NCBI RefSeq assembly: GCF_022605725.1 | Contig: NC_065552.1 | Span: 22,276,785-22,340,784 of the forward strand | Direction: 5' to 3' | From: Anthonomus grandis grandis | Taxonomy: Eukaryota > Arthropoda > Insecta > Coleoptera > Curculionidae | DNA length: 64,000 nt | Shown: in pieces, positions 45,923-56,829 of the stretch | Layout: each line of letters opens with the position of its first letter | How positions within the stretch are numbered: the stretch's first letter is position 1 | Program-made: the position numbers and the translations under genes | The notes under the pieces: model-generated | Seen by the model: the letters and a program-made list of their open reading frames with translations, nothing else | Databases searched by the model: none | Told to the model about the DNA's origin: nothing

Positions 45923-45937
45923 GCTCCCCCTTTTAGT
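45923..45937 (-). promoter_or_regulatory. Polypurine tract
   Basis: Read on the minus strand, AAAAGGGGGAGC lies directly before the 3' LTR. It is the RNase H-resistant primer for plus-strand DNA synthesis. Confidence 0.85.
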
Positions 45938-45963
45938 TAAAAGCTATTGCGTCGAAATAGCTT

Positions 45964-47870
45964 TTATGCAAGGCTTTTATTGGAATTTAGCTCAAATTCC
46001 TCTTCTATAGGTTCTCCAACTCGTACACTAGGTCTTTTTCTAGGTAGAAAACTTCTGAAATTCTTAAGAAGTGGAGTTCGATATTGATCACTTGGAGGAG
46101 ATGGAGGAGAGCCTGAATTTGATACAATGCCAATCTTGAAACTTCTTCTTTTTCTGCATTTGCAATAAATGTATAGGACAATTAGAAAAACAACAAATAT
46201 TATGGTTGTAATAGTAAACCAATGGATATGTTTACTGATGAATGGTTGTTGGATTAGTCTGTCCAATTCATCTGAATATTGATTCAACTTATATTGAGCT
46301 ATGTTGAGATCATCAGTATTTAATTTACTGATTCTTAACGGTTTCAGATCTGGCATATATGATTTATTTGGAAACTTTTCACAGCATTCATAAGGGATTA
46401 AAACTGGATGATGATTATCGGTTACATTACTGTCTGTTTCAATAATGTCTTTTGCATGAACTCTGGTCGTACCAACAAACGCGTTACACTCACGTTGTAA
46501 TTTTAAAATAGTATTGTTTTTAATGATTTCGGTCACTATGTCTTTTGAGGAACACTTTATAGTTACTGGTAAGGAGTCCGAAACTGTTATTAACCACTGA
46601 TTAAGTCCGATTTCATGAACACCATAGTCTTTTGCAAACAGTACTGAAGTTTGGCATGTTCTCGGTAGTTGGTTCATCGGCTTTAGTAATTGGGCTTCAC
46701 AGATAGCGTCACTGTCGATTGGATATGGCAGGACATTTGAACAGATTCTGGCTCTTTGAGTAATGGTTTTACATTTATCCAAGTCTTGGATCGGGGTATA
46801 CAAGAGTGAATCCTCATTTTTAGCAATATATTTCAAAGATATTAATAACGTGTGATGAAGACCTGTTCTTTCATCAGAAATTGGTATTGGATAGAGATGA
46901 TATAAAGTATATTTTTCTGGTTCTACTAATGGTATATTTAAAACAAAAACAACTTTAGAATCTAATTGGTACGCTTGCAACTCAATTATCTCTAAATATT
47001 GAGCAATGTAAGAGAAATAAATTGGAAGTGGAAGATTATTTTTTACTAAAGCTTGAGAGATTTTCTTTAATTCTTCAATTAAATCAAAAGGTGTTATTAT
47101 GGAGCTATGTAAGATTTTTAAACGTGCAAAGGTTATTGCATTCAAGATATTATCAAGTACATTCTCAATAAAGGTATAACTTTCCATTAGTGACTCGCAA
47201 AGGTTTAAAAGAGAAATTTCAACTGCATAAAAATGCATATCATTAGCTAAATCATAAATCGATTTTCTAATTGCTATTATATCCTTATTAAATGTTTCTT
47301 CATCGATTTGTAATTTCTGAATTGTTTGGTTGAAACTTTTAATTACTGAAGTTGTTACAGAAATTTGATTTTTTAATAGATTTTCAATTTCATATTCATC
47401 CCTGGAAATTTTGTTAATACAATCATTAAAATATTCACCGTCGGAAGCATCCAAATTGCCTGTTATGGATTTCCATATAGTGCCAATACCATTAAAAATA
47501 CCACGTTTTTGACGATAGATGTATTTTCTTGTTTTGTCATAATTTCAAAATATTTTTCGTTAACTGATGTTGAAATTTGACTAATGAGACTTACATGTGT
47601 CCGAACATCAATATTTAATTTATGTATACCATAAGCATCTATTTTAAATGTATCGAGAATATTATCAAGAATTTTATTATTATTATCAATCTGCAGGTTG
47701 CATATCTTTATAAACAATAAGTTTCCATTTATCATTAGATATTTTAATTGTTCCTTCATCCTTATAAAATACTCCAATAGTATTATTTATAGGGGTTAAA
47801 TTATACTGGGCTTGCACTACAGCTATTAGTCCCAAGTATCTAAAAAGAAAACTAAATACTAGATACTTAA
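45964..47870 (-). pseudogene. env: Errantivirus env (fusion-type envelope protein), frameshifted
   Basis: Resembles the envelope protein of gypsy-type errantiviruses and the baculovirus F group. The N-terminal region (47700-47870) includes a hydrophobic stretch suitable as a signal peptide, then a short frameshifted segment (about 47520-47700). Next come a furin-type R-x-K-R site (47503-47514) and a Gly-rich hydrophobic fusion-peptide-like segment immediately after it. The large C-terminal part (45964-47454, 496 codons) has helical regions, about ten Cys, N-glycosylation sites, a transmembrane segment near residue 415 (WFTITTIIFVVFLIVLYI) and a basic, Pro-rich cytoplasmic tail. Two shifts of frame flank the middle segment, and the outer parts share a frame. 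As written, no full-length product is made. It would normally come from a spliced RNA. Confidence 0.75.
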
Positions 47871-47908
47871 TATAATAAAATATTGTAAATTAACAATTAA
47901 ATACCTGA

Positions 47909-50327
47909 TTAAATATTTTCGTGATAGGGTAACATCCTATCAAAGTTAACTTTTGTTTTCTGTTGGGTTTCGAGATTTAATAGAATAGCAGAATTTTTCA
48001 AAATTTCTAGTATTTCGAATGGACCATTAAATTTATTTTGTGCTTTGTTAGTTATTTGTGATTCTTTAATGTAAACTTTTTGGCCAACACGATATTCAGG
48101 GATTTTATTTGATGCGTGTTTATCAAAACGTTCTTTAGATTTTATTTTATTTTGTTCTGTTCGATTTCTCGCTATTTTATAGTAATATTGCATTCTATTA
48201 TTTAAATCGCGTATGTATTTTGTGATGAGATTTTTCTCATTGTATAAGGTATCTGGAGGTCTAGATGACGTATGCCCGAAAATGAGTTCGTAAGGAGTAA
48301 ACCCGTGTGTTTTATTTTTCGTATTATTATAACATATAACAGCATACGGTAAAACGCTAAAAGGATGTTCATTAGGATTATCAGCTTGATTAGTTCTTAT
48401 CATTTCAGCAAGAGTTGCATGAAATCGTTCTATTGATCCATTTGATTGTGGATGACCAATACTGGAAAATGTTAATTTTATATCATATAAGGAACATAAA
48501 TCTTTCATAAGTGCACAATCGAATTCTCTTCCAAAATCACAATGGATTCGTAAGGGAGTACCATAATGTTGGAAAAATAGTAATAATGTGTACACAACAG
48601 ATTTTGCTGATTTATCTTTGATTGGATAAGCTTGTGTAAACTTGGTTAGTTCATTTCTTATTGTTAAAGCATAGTTTTTCGATGGATATTCAAAAATATC
48701 GATGTTTACTCTTTCAAAAGCTGTTTTAGGTGTTTCTGTTATAACAAGAGGTGAAGTTAGATTTTTTCGACAAATTTTATTTTTATTACAGGTTTCACAA
48801 CTTTTTATCATATTTTCTACGTCTTTTACGATACCAGGCCAATTATATTTTAATTTGATACGTCGTAAGGTTTCATTAATACCGCGGTGTAAATTAGTTT
48901 TACCCTTATGATATTGATCTAAAATTATTGGTATTTCATCTTTATCGGGTTCTTTAACTATATTCTGACAGATACATAACTTTATGTCTTGTTCTGCAAA
49001 AATAAAACTAAAGATTTCTAAAATCGGTAGTTCTAAATTATTCTCAATATAATATTTCTGTGTAATGTTAAATTCATTTTTACATGTGTATATTAAATAA
49101 AATAAACGTTGCACTACTGTTTCAGGATCAAAAGGTAAAAGTAAAACAAAATATTTACGATTTTTTACTGATTTACTGTTAAAAATATTGATTATGTTTA
49201 AATTAAAATTCGTCTGTTCTTCTATAAAGTCATCTAAAATTTCATCGTGTAAATTTTCTAGTTTATTTTGTCTAAAAATGGTTATTATATTTTTATGTGT
49301 TTTATCTAATAGTTGATCGTTTGAAATTTCAATTTTTGAATAATCAATTACAGATTGAGATTTATATAGGTCAGTAAATAAATTATATTCTTGCGTTATC
49401 TGCGTATCAAAGTCATTGTCTATGTCGTTACTTTCGGTTTCATCTGCGTAAACACTTTTATTTTCATCGGGCGGTCTGCCACTATAATTTCCGCTTACGC
49501 TCGCCTTTTGAGAATTATCGTCACAATCGGTGTTTATTAAGACTGACATTTTATTATGCAAATTAATGCAATCTCTAAAATGGTTTATTTTGATGCGAGA
49601 CAATGCATCTGCATTCTTATTAATTTTGCTGGGTTTATTTACGTGAACTAGAGAATTTGGGAGATAGACTTTGTCTATTTGTTTTGCTGTAACTATTGCA
49701 TCCGTATTAGAAAGATTACATTTTAATTTAAATACTTTCTCTGTACGAGGTTCTATTTTTATTTCATTTTGAATTATTTTATTTTCTTTTATTAAGTTAA
49801 TTTCTGGATTTTGTGGAATATCTGTTGATTTGTCACTTATTTTATGAAGTGGCACTGTTTTAAAATTAGTTATCAATTTCCTGTTTTTAATATCTACGAT
49901 TCCTTGGTAATGTTCTAAGAAATCTGAACCTAATATACCGTCAAAGTCAATATCGAGGTTGTAGACATACATTTTATGTAATTCACCTGAATCATCAAAT
50001 GGTACTAAAACAGATTCGTCAATTAATATTTTTTGATCTGTAATTCCTTGTATAATTAAGTTTTCTTTTAAATGGTCACGATATTTTTTTGCAACATTGT
50101 TTTTTAAAATAGAAATTCCTGCACCTGTATCAATTAATAATTTATACTTATTTGATGCGTCATTGACATAATAAAGGTTTTCTGAATTGACTGAAAGAAA
50201 AGGATTTACATTAATTTGTCTTGAAGGGTCTCTTGATCGTTGATTGTTAAGGTCTGAGTTTCTTGTTCGAGTTCTGAGAGGGGCTGATCGATCGGTGGGT
50301 GATTTTGATCGATAACCAGAAGAAAAT
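47909..50327 (-). pseudogene. pol: Pol with protease and integrase but no RT/RNase H
   Basis: Pol lies in the -1 frame relative to gag and is open without a stop to 47909. The order is an Arg-rich start, a retroviral aspartic protease with LLIDTGAGISIL (active-site DTG) near 50130 and ILGSDFLEHY near 49920, and a pre-RT segment ending IDKVYLPNSLVHV. It then passes directly into KPSKINKNADALSRI, which normally lies after RNase H. All of RT and RNase H, roughly 500 residues, is therefore lost in frame at about 49636-49645. The integrase follows: a HHCC zinc motif (H-x4-H, then CETCNKNK) and a D,D-35-E core (NIDIFEYP, IHCDFGREF, NGSIERFH). A GPY/F-type C-terminal module (NKFNGPFEILEI) ends it. 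Protease and integrase look usable, but the polyprotein cannot copy RNA. Confidence 0.85.
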
Positions 50328-51159
50328 TTGACTGATATTCGACTTGATCTGTTTCTCCTTGATCAGGATAAATTTCACATTCTTCTTGTTCAATATTAGA
50401 ATAAATATACTCTTCAGGATAAAAGTTGTCATTATCAGTATAATTAACAACATGTGCCCTTTGATTTAAATTTGGATTTCTTTGAGTAACTATCGGTCTA
50501 GGTTGAAAATTATTTGGTCTTTGATTTGGTTGAAATTGAGGTCTCTGTGTTTGAGGTCTTTGGGTAAATTGTTGTGGTCTTTGCTGCGAAAAATTACTTG
50601 TGTTTGACTGATTTTGATAAAAATTCGGTCTTGAATTGTAATTAGAAGAAAATTGTTGATAGGTTGGTCTTGGAGTATACATTTGTTGTTGTGAATTACT
50701 TTGGTTAGTATTAAAGTTTTGTGTTCTTACATTAAATTTCTTTTGAATTATAGGTTGAACTTGTCGTAATCGGGAGTTTTGAGTTTCGAAATAGGAAAGT
50801 TGTAATTCTCGTTTAATTCGTACTTGCGCTTCGAGCATATTTCTTGGATTACTAGCTCTTATTATATGTGCAATACGAGGTTCTAAGCCAGTTAGTAAGG
50901 TATTTAACGCCATGGATTCAATTAAAGTGATTTGTGCTTGTTTTTGATTTGCTGACAGATTGGATTTTTGAATATTAGCATGAATTTTTGCATTTAAAAC
51001 TTCTAAGCGATTAAGAAAAATTAACGGATTTTCATTATTTAATTGTCTTATTCTTTGCAAATCTTGAATAAGCGATGACAAATCGCGAGAATCGCCAAAA
51101 TGAGCGTTTAATAATTGTTTAATTTCTTCATAGGTAGAAGGATTTCGAGAGTTTATCAA
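50206..51159 (-). pseudogene. gag: Gag, N-terminally truncated
   Basis: 317 codons with no ATG at the 5' end; the frame is closed by a TGA at about 51184. It reads like the C-terminal half of an errantivirus Gag: capsid-like helices (QLLNAHFGDSRDLSSLIQDL, RLEVLNAKIHANI, MALNTLLTGLEPRIAHIIRA), then a Gln/Asn/Pro-rich region (TYQQFSSNYNSRP, QRPQTQRPQFQPNQRP) and an acidic end. CCHC knuckles are absent, as usual for this group. About 100 N-terminal residues of a normal Gag seem to be missing, replaced by AT-rich leader. It overlaps pol by about 150 bases. Confidence 0.8.
50323..50329 (-). promoter_or_regulatory. -1 ribosomal frameshift site, A AAT TTT
   Basis: On the minus strand the heptamer AAATTTT lies in the gag-pol overlap with the correct phase (gag codons end in A, then AAT, TTT), the canonical X-XXY-YYZ form. 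Gag stops 40 codons later and pol is open from here on. A downstream structure was not verified. Confidence 0.75.
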
Positions 51160-51598
51160 TTGAGATATTTCAATAATAATTCTTCAATATACTTCAATAA
51201 TATTTCAATAATGGAATTCTCAATATAACTCAATATAATAAATAATATTTAATGAAAATATTCAATCAAGAATATTTAATCATTAATAAATAATAAATCT
51301 TCATCAAAAATATAATAAACAATGAGAATTCAAACTTACAGTTTCACAATCTTAATTATCATTGGAGCCATGATTTCTTTACCAGATCTACCAGGGGTTT
51401 CACTAGGTGTTCCTAATCCGTAGTCCGATAAGACTATGAGGACCAATGGCTGATGTCCACCAGAGATTAGCAGTGATGTCGCTTTTAAGTCGTCTGATGT
51501 AGGCACCACAATTTTTATTGCCTTCTTGGGGCTGCTGGTTCTTTAACCATTTAAAGGATAAGAATCCACCACCAACTAGGTGTTTCTTCTGGATATCC

Positions 51599-51613
51599 TA
51601 CCGACTTGCGCCA
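51599..51613 (-). promoter_or_regulatory. Primer binding site
   Basis: Three bases inside the 5' LTR the coding strand reads TGGCGCAAGTCGGTA. This is the tRNA-Ser type PBS seen at 5333-5348 (TGGCGCAGTCGGTA) with one additional A. Confidence 0.75.
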
Positions 51614-51616
51614 ATT

Positions 51617-52086
51617 TGTTAAATCACAATCACTGAATTTACTTTTTTAAAAAAAACTTTAATTACATTATAAAATAATAAAAGAATACAATTATAACTT
51701 TTGGATTTTAAAACAATTAAGAGTTAAACAAAAGATATGATTATTACTACAATACAACAACAATAATAATAATAATAATGGAGACATGGTCAAGCTTAAA
51801 TAGTTTCTGTGGTGCTGATGCTGCATTTTAGGTCACGTAGAGTCCTGGTGGCGTTGTGGATAAATAAATGGAATTATCGTCAACAAGCTTCTTGGGTTTC
51901 GTGGGAAACTACGCCTTATTTACTGTTTACTAGTTCTTCTATGATTGAAGTAATTAAAGATGTTTATGATTTAGAACAATAGTCCTTTGTTCTAGAAGTA
52001 ATCTAATATCTGTGCGACTTGTTGATGTTTTGAAGATCTATTGCGTTGTAGGGATAACTTAGGTTGTCCTATTAGACCACTGATAT

Positions 52087-52090
<4 letters not shown>
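51617..52090 (-). repeat. 5' LTR
   Basis: 474 bp with TG...CA ends, base-for-base like the 3' LTR by eye. It abuts the (TA)n tract at 52091. The leader between it and gag (51180-51598) is non-coding. Confidence 0.9.

Positions 52091-52124
<34 letters not shown>
52091..52124. repeat. (TA)n microsatellite, insertion target
   Basis: A pure TA run continues that at 45417-45448 on the other side of the retrovirus. Both the retrovirus and the adjacent MITE used this tract as target. Confidence 0.8.
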
Positions 52125-52127
<3 letters not shown>

Positions 52128-52247
52128 TGCGAACGTAAAGGTTGGAATAAATTCATTTAAAATTCAGGGGTATGTTCAAAAAAAAACGCTCGGACATGTC
52201 GATTTTTATTTTTAACTGCGGGTTTTCTTACTATAATTTTATGTATA

Positions 52248-53915
52248 CAGGGTGGCCCAAAAATAAGTTACGGTCATCAACGTAATTTTTTTAAATGTAA
52301 ACACCTATTTTTTATTTTAGATTTAGGTTCTACATCAAATTCTAAGTACATTTCATGTACCATGTCCTATACCTAAACTCGACCGTTAACGATTGAACAC
52401 AATAAAAGGCTATTTTTGGAAGAGTTATTTATATCAAGCAACCTATTAGTTATTGTTTGGTTATTTACATTTGTGGTTGGTGTTTTTGATTGTTAACATG
52501 TCACAATTTGTTGACATCAAATAATTTTGAGTGAATTTAGTTTGATTTAGATGCCTAAGCAAAGTTTTGCTTGTGTTAAGTTTATCAAAAGATAAAATTA
52601 AAATTTCAAAAAATGGTACGTCTTAGTGAGCGAGAGCGAATAGAGATTTTGATGATGATTGGTTATGGAAACAGGATGCGCACTCAGATGGAAGTCTGTG
52701 AAATTTATCATGCCAAGTATCCTGATAGGCCACGTATATCTCAAAGTACTGTCAGTAAAATAGAACAGAAATATCGAGATTTGGGTCATGTCAGGGATAA
52801 TTATACGAAAGGTCGGTCAAGTATAGCAGAAGAGAAGCAACTAAATGTTTTGCTGGCAGTTGAAGAAGATTGCCATAAAACGACTCGCAATATTGCGTTA
52901 GAAAATCAGATATCCCAGACATCCGTCGTTAAGTATTTAGGTATAAATAAATGGCACCCTTACAAAGTTCAATTGGTTTATGAACTAAATGAAGATGACC
53001 CAGATAGGCGTTTAGAATTTTGTGAGAGACTTATGGACTTGTGCCATGCTAATCCACAATTTTCAAAAAAAATTGTATTTTCTGATGAGCCAACGTTTTG
53101 TCTTCATGGTAGTGTAAACCGGCAAAACTGCCGATATTGGGCTACTGAAAATCCGCACTGGATGATGGAGTGCCACAGCCAAGTCCCTCAAAAAGTAAAT
53201 GTTTGGGCGGGGGTGATTGAAAACAGGGTTATAGGGCCCTTTTTCTTTGAAAGATACTTGATTGGTGAGAGGTATTTAGAGTTTTTAGAAAATGACTTCG
53301 TTCCATGCCTTGCCACTTTATACCCCGATCCAGAAGACCCGGATATATTAGATAATTCCTTATGGTATCAGCAAGATGGAGCTCCAGCCCATTACACTCG
53401 TCCCGTGCGCCAGTACCTGGATACCGTTTTCCCTGGACGTTGGATTGGTCGGAGGGGTGCAATTGAATGGCCGGCCAGATCGCCGGATCTGACTCCTTTA
53501 GATTTTTTTTGTGGGGGTATCTTAAGTCCAAAGTTTATGTTAATCGGCTAAACAACATTGAAGACTTAAAAATTAGAATAACGGAAGAAATAAGATTGAT
53601 AGAACCTTCTGTTATCGATAACGTTTTACAAGAATTTCAGCATCGACTGGGATATTGCCAAGAGGTTCGTGGCAGCCATTTTCAACACTTAATAAATTAA
53701 TTAAAATATGTTTATGTATTCTTGCTTGATATAAATAACTCTTCCAAAAATAGCCTTTTATTGTGTTCAATCGTCAACGGTCGAGTTTAGGTATAGGACA
53801 TGGTACATGAAATGTACTTAGAATTTGATGTAGAACCTAAATCTAAAATAAAAAATAGGTGTTTACATTTAAAAAAATTACGTTGATGACCGTAACTTAT
53901 TTTTGGGCCACCCTG
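52248..53915 (+). mobile_element. DUF4817-type mariner relative, nearly intact
   Basis: 1.67 kb, starting CAGGGTGGCCCAAAAATAAG and ending with its complement, TA on both sides. The inverted arms are about 200 bases and nearly identical. It contains a single transposase gene with one single-base lesion, making it the best preserved DNA transposon in the window. Confidence 0.85.
52613..53700 (+). pseudogene. DUF4817-type DDE transposase with one frameshift
   Basis: Cut-and-paste transposase of the Tc1/mariner superfamily. Residues 1-65 form the DUF4817-like domain (MVRLSERERIEILMMIGYGN, then YHAKYPDRPRISQSTVSKIE). A second helix-turn-helix (TRNIALENQISQTSVVKYLG) lies near residue 95. The core has KIVFSDEPTFCLHG (first Asp), PQKVNVWAGVIENRVIGPFF, WYQQDGAPAHYTRPVRQYLD (second Asp) and ARSPDLTPLDFF (third Asp, 36 residues after the second by my count). 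Frame 1 is open to 53551. At the T8 run 53503-53510 the true frame shifts, continuing as FLWGYLKSKVYVNRLNNIED and ending GSHFQHLIN at 53700. One base added or lost in that run accounts for the break. It could be a real lesion or a sequencing error. Confidence 0.9.
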
Positions 53916-54248
53916 TATACATAAAATTATAGTAAGAAAACCCGCAGTTAAAAATAAAAATCGACATGTCCGAGCGTTTTCTTTTTAACATACCCCTGAA
54001 TTTTAAATGAATTTATTCCAACCTTTACGTTCGCACTGTATATATGTAAGTATTTTTTTATGTTTTTTATGTCATGACGATTAATAATACTATATAAAAA
54101 TTGGTTTTTTTATTAATAGCAAATTAAGAATTTGAGAAAAGGCGAAATATTTGTTATTTGTACTTTATTAAAATTTATTATTTTTTTAATTTTAAAATTT
54201 TGTAATCTTGATTTGAAGTTTGGATTTAATTATTTCTAGAGAAATAAG

Positions 54249-56026
54249 ATGTCCCAAGAAAAGAGGAGGCGTATTAAAACATCCAAAGATCCAGCTGTTT
54301 GGTCACAATGGTTTGACGAAATGTCAAGTGACCAAAGCGAGGTGATGACTGAGAGTGAAGATGAAGTTGATAATCCTGAAGAAGATACAGTAAACGAAAG
54401 TGAGCATGATTCTTTATCGGATCATGAGGCTAGTGTGAATAGTTCCGGAAATGAATCTGACGATGACGGTGAGTCTGAACAACCAAATAATTATTTTACG
54501 GGGAAGGACAAAAAAATAAAATGGAGAAAAGAAACTCCTAATGTTCATATAAGAACCAGAGCTCATAACATCATTACCCATTTGCCTGGTCCGAAGGGAA
54601 TTGCTAGAAATGCAGAAATAACGGGGATTGAGTGTTTAAATCTTTTACTAGATGAGTCTATCATACGAACCATTACTACCTGTACCAATATTTATATTGA
54701 AAGTATAAAAGAACGATTTGAACAAGAACGGGATGCAAGAAATACAGATGAAAGAGAGATAAGGGTATTTATAGGGATTCTTTATTTAATCGATGTATTA
54801 GGATCATCTCGAAAAACTTACATAAAATTTGGGACAACTCAAAAGGAAGTGGCGTAGAAGTATGTTACTTGGCAATGAGTGAGAAACGTTTTAGGTTTCT
54901 TTTGCGATGCATGCGTTTTGATGACATTAGAGACAGAAATCTAAGAAGAGAAATTGATAAAATGGCTCCTATTAGGGAGATGTTTGAACAATTTCTGGCC
55001 AATTTTTAAAGATATTTTATTGCAAGTGAATATTTGACTGTCGATGAGCAACTTCTGGCATTTCGTGGACGTTGCTCATTGAAGCAATATATACCAAGTA
55101 AACCGGATCGATATGGTGTGAAAGTGTTTGCTTTGGTGGACGTCAAATCTGGTTATACATTCAACCTTGAGACGTATGTAGAGACCCAACCTGAAGGACC
55201 ATATAAATTTAAAAATTCCGGAGAAGAAATTGTCCTTAGATTAGTAGAACCAGTGGCAAACACTAACCGCAACATAACTGGCGATAACTGGTTTACTAGT
55301 TTGCCATTGGTTAAGAAATTACTTATATATTGGGAAAAACAGCTAACTTATATTAGCACAATGTGAAAAAATAAAGTAGAATTACCAAAGGAATTTTTGC
55401 CAAACAAAAGTAAAGAAGTGGGATCTTCTATTTTTGGATTCCAGAAAGACTGCACTGTGTCGTATTGTCCAAAGAAAAGTAAATCTGTAATGTTGATTTC
55501 AAGTATGCACCATGATAATGCAATTGATGCTGAAACTGGAGACGCTAGAAAACCTGAAATAATCACAATGTATAACCAAACGAAGTTTGCCGTAGATCGA
55601 CTAGACCAATTGTGTGCAAAATATGATGTATCAAATAATACTCGCCGATATCCGATGGTAATCTTTTATGACCTGTTAAATATTTCAGCAATAAATGCTC
55701 TATGCATTTATAAGTCTAATAATTGGAACAGAAAGATAGCACGGTCAGATTTTATAGAAGAACTTGCATGGGAATTGATTAGGCCTCAAATTGAATTTAG
55801 AGCTACACTTATCCAAGTCTCTCCGGAATTTCGACGGCACGCCCGTGTTTTATTGGGAATTTCAGAAGTGATAACACCTCTCCCACCTGTAAATAGAAAT
55901 ACTGTCAGACGTTGTTGATTTTGTGCCAGGAAGGAAGTCCACTCGAAAATATTGTAAAAAATGCCAAAGATACGCCTGTAAAGAATACTTGAATGAGATC
56001 TGTGTAGAGTGCATGCATTACATTTA
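54249..56026 (+). pseudogene. piggyBac-type transposase with several lesions
   Basis: Starts at 54249 with an acidic Ser/Glu/Asp-rich N-terminus, then PNVHIRTRAHNIITHLPGPK and a DDE_Tnp_1_7 core. The core holds IRVFIGILYLIDVLGSSRKT, LLRCMRFDD, LTVDEQLLAFRGRCSLKQYI (first Asp), NITGDNWFTSLPLVKKLL (second Asp) and TKFAVDRLDQLCAKYDVSNN (third region with Asp). A C-terminal Cys-rich domain (YCKKCQRYACKEYLNEICVE) ends at 56026. Lesions are a frame change near 54855, a TAA near 55008, a stop after TYISTM at 55364 with probable loss of sequence, and a frame change near 55915. All catalytic Asp positions are still visible. The TTAA and TIR ends were not identified with confidence. Confidence 0.9.
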
Positions 56027-56309
56027 GACCAGTTTTGTCTTTGTAATGTAACGTAGGATAAATTTTTATTTTTTTGTTTCGCCTTGATAAGTTTTGTTAT
56101 TCCACGTTTTATATGATGTCAAAATTAGGAGAATTTTTTTAAAACTTATTTTTGTATTTAAGTGCAAGATTAACTTCACAAATGAAATAAAATAAGTTAA
56201 CCTAAAATTAAAAGCATTTTTTGTTCTCTTTTACAATATTTACATGTTACTATCTTATTAACATTTCAAAGAACTAATTTTTAAACTTTTTTCTGAAGTT
56301 TGGATAAAT

Positions 56310-56425
56310 TGATCCATTAATAAATAAATAAATTGGGTAAATTATAACCCACCAAGGGTTGCTACCACTGTAGCCCACGCGCCTAACCGTATCAGTAATA
56401 TCCACGCGCCTAACGTATTATTTAT
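56310..56425. repeat. Second copy of the (TAAA)n-edged dispersed repeat
   Basis: AATAAATAAATAAATTG, then AACCCACCAAGGG and GTAGCCCACGCGCCTAAC, aligned with 45235-45420 with gaps. Confidence 0.4.
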
Positions 56426-56829
56426 AAATATGTAGATTCAAATGCAACAAAAACAATTAAACCTAACACTACAGAAAAAAATAATAACACCAAGTTATCT
56501 TCTTATATCTGGGGTGAGTACTATCTGTGAATTTCGATAAATTTATTTCAATCTAAAAGGTCTAAATCCAAATCACATGCATAAATATTAAAATGATTGC
56601 ACATTTTATAAATGGGTGAGTTTTAGTTTAGGGAAGTATTAGTTCAAATCTATTGAAACAGACTCAATTTTGTTTCAAAGACCAAAGTTTTCCAAAGTTA
56701 ATCTAGGAAATTTCTATAAAAATAAATAGTAGCCATAATCTTGCTGAAAGTTTGGGTAAAACCCAAACTTTTAAAAAACATATACTTAAAAGGAATCGCG
56801 CTCAATGGTTTTAAATTTTAATCTAAACC

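Larger units (their letters stand above)
45449..52090 (-). mobile_element. Errantivirus-like gypsy LTR retrotransposon, RT-deleted
   Basis: 6.64 kb on the minus strand in the order LTR, PBS, gag, pol, env, PPT, LTR. The LTRs (474 bp each) appear identical. It inserted in a (TA)n tract, which leaves TATA on both sides, in line with the YRYRYR preference of gypsy-type integrases. Gag lacks zinc knuckles and an env with fusion-protein features follows pol, as in errantiviruses. The N-terminus of gag and the whole RT-RNase H region are missing and env is frameshifted, so the copy cannot replicate alone. The youth of the insertion implies help from a complete relative. Confidence 0.9.
52125..54038. 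mobile_element. Foldback MITE (two halves of ~244 bp) split at its centre
   Basis: The ends are CAGTGCGAACGTAAAGGTTG and its complement, with TA on both sides. The left half (52125-52247) and right half (53918-54038) are near-perfect complements. Joined, they form a palindrome of about 244 bases whose dyad is the TATA where the inner transposon (52248-53915) is inserted. Confidence 0.75.

Noticed and set aside
50247..50453. Third-frame ORF overlapping the gag end
   Set aside because: Pol is in the other frame, shown by the protease sequence further down. This frame is an AT-rich shadow.
45417..52122. TA microsatellites as origin or regulatory element
   Set aside because: They are one tract split by the retrovirus insertion. 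No function is indicated.
53229..53531. Minus-strand 100-codon frame
   Set aside because: Shadow of the transposase gene on the plus strand.
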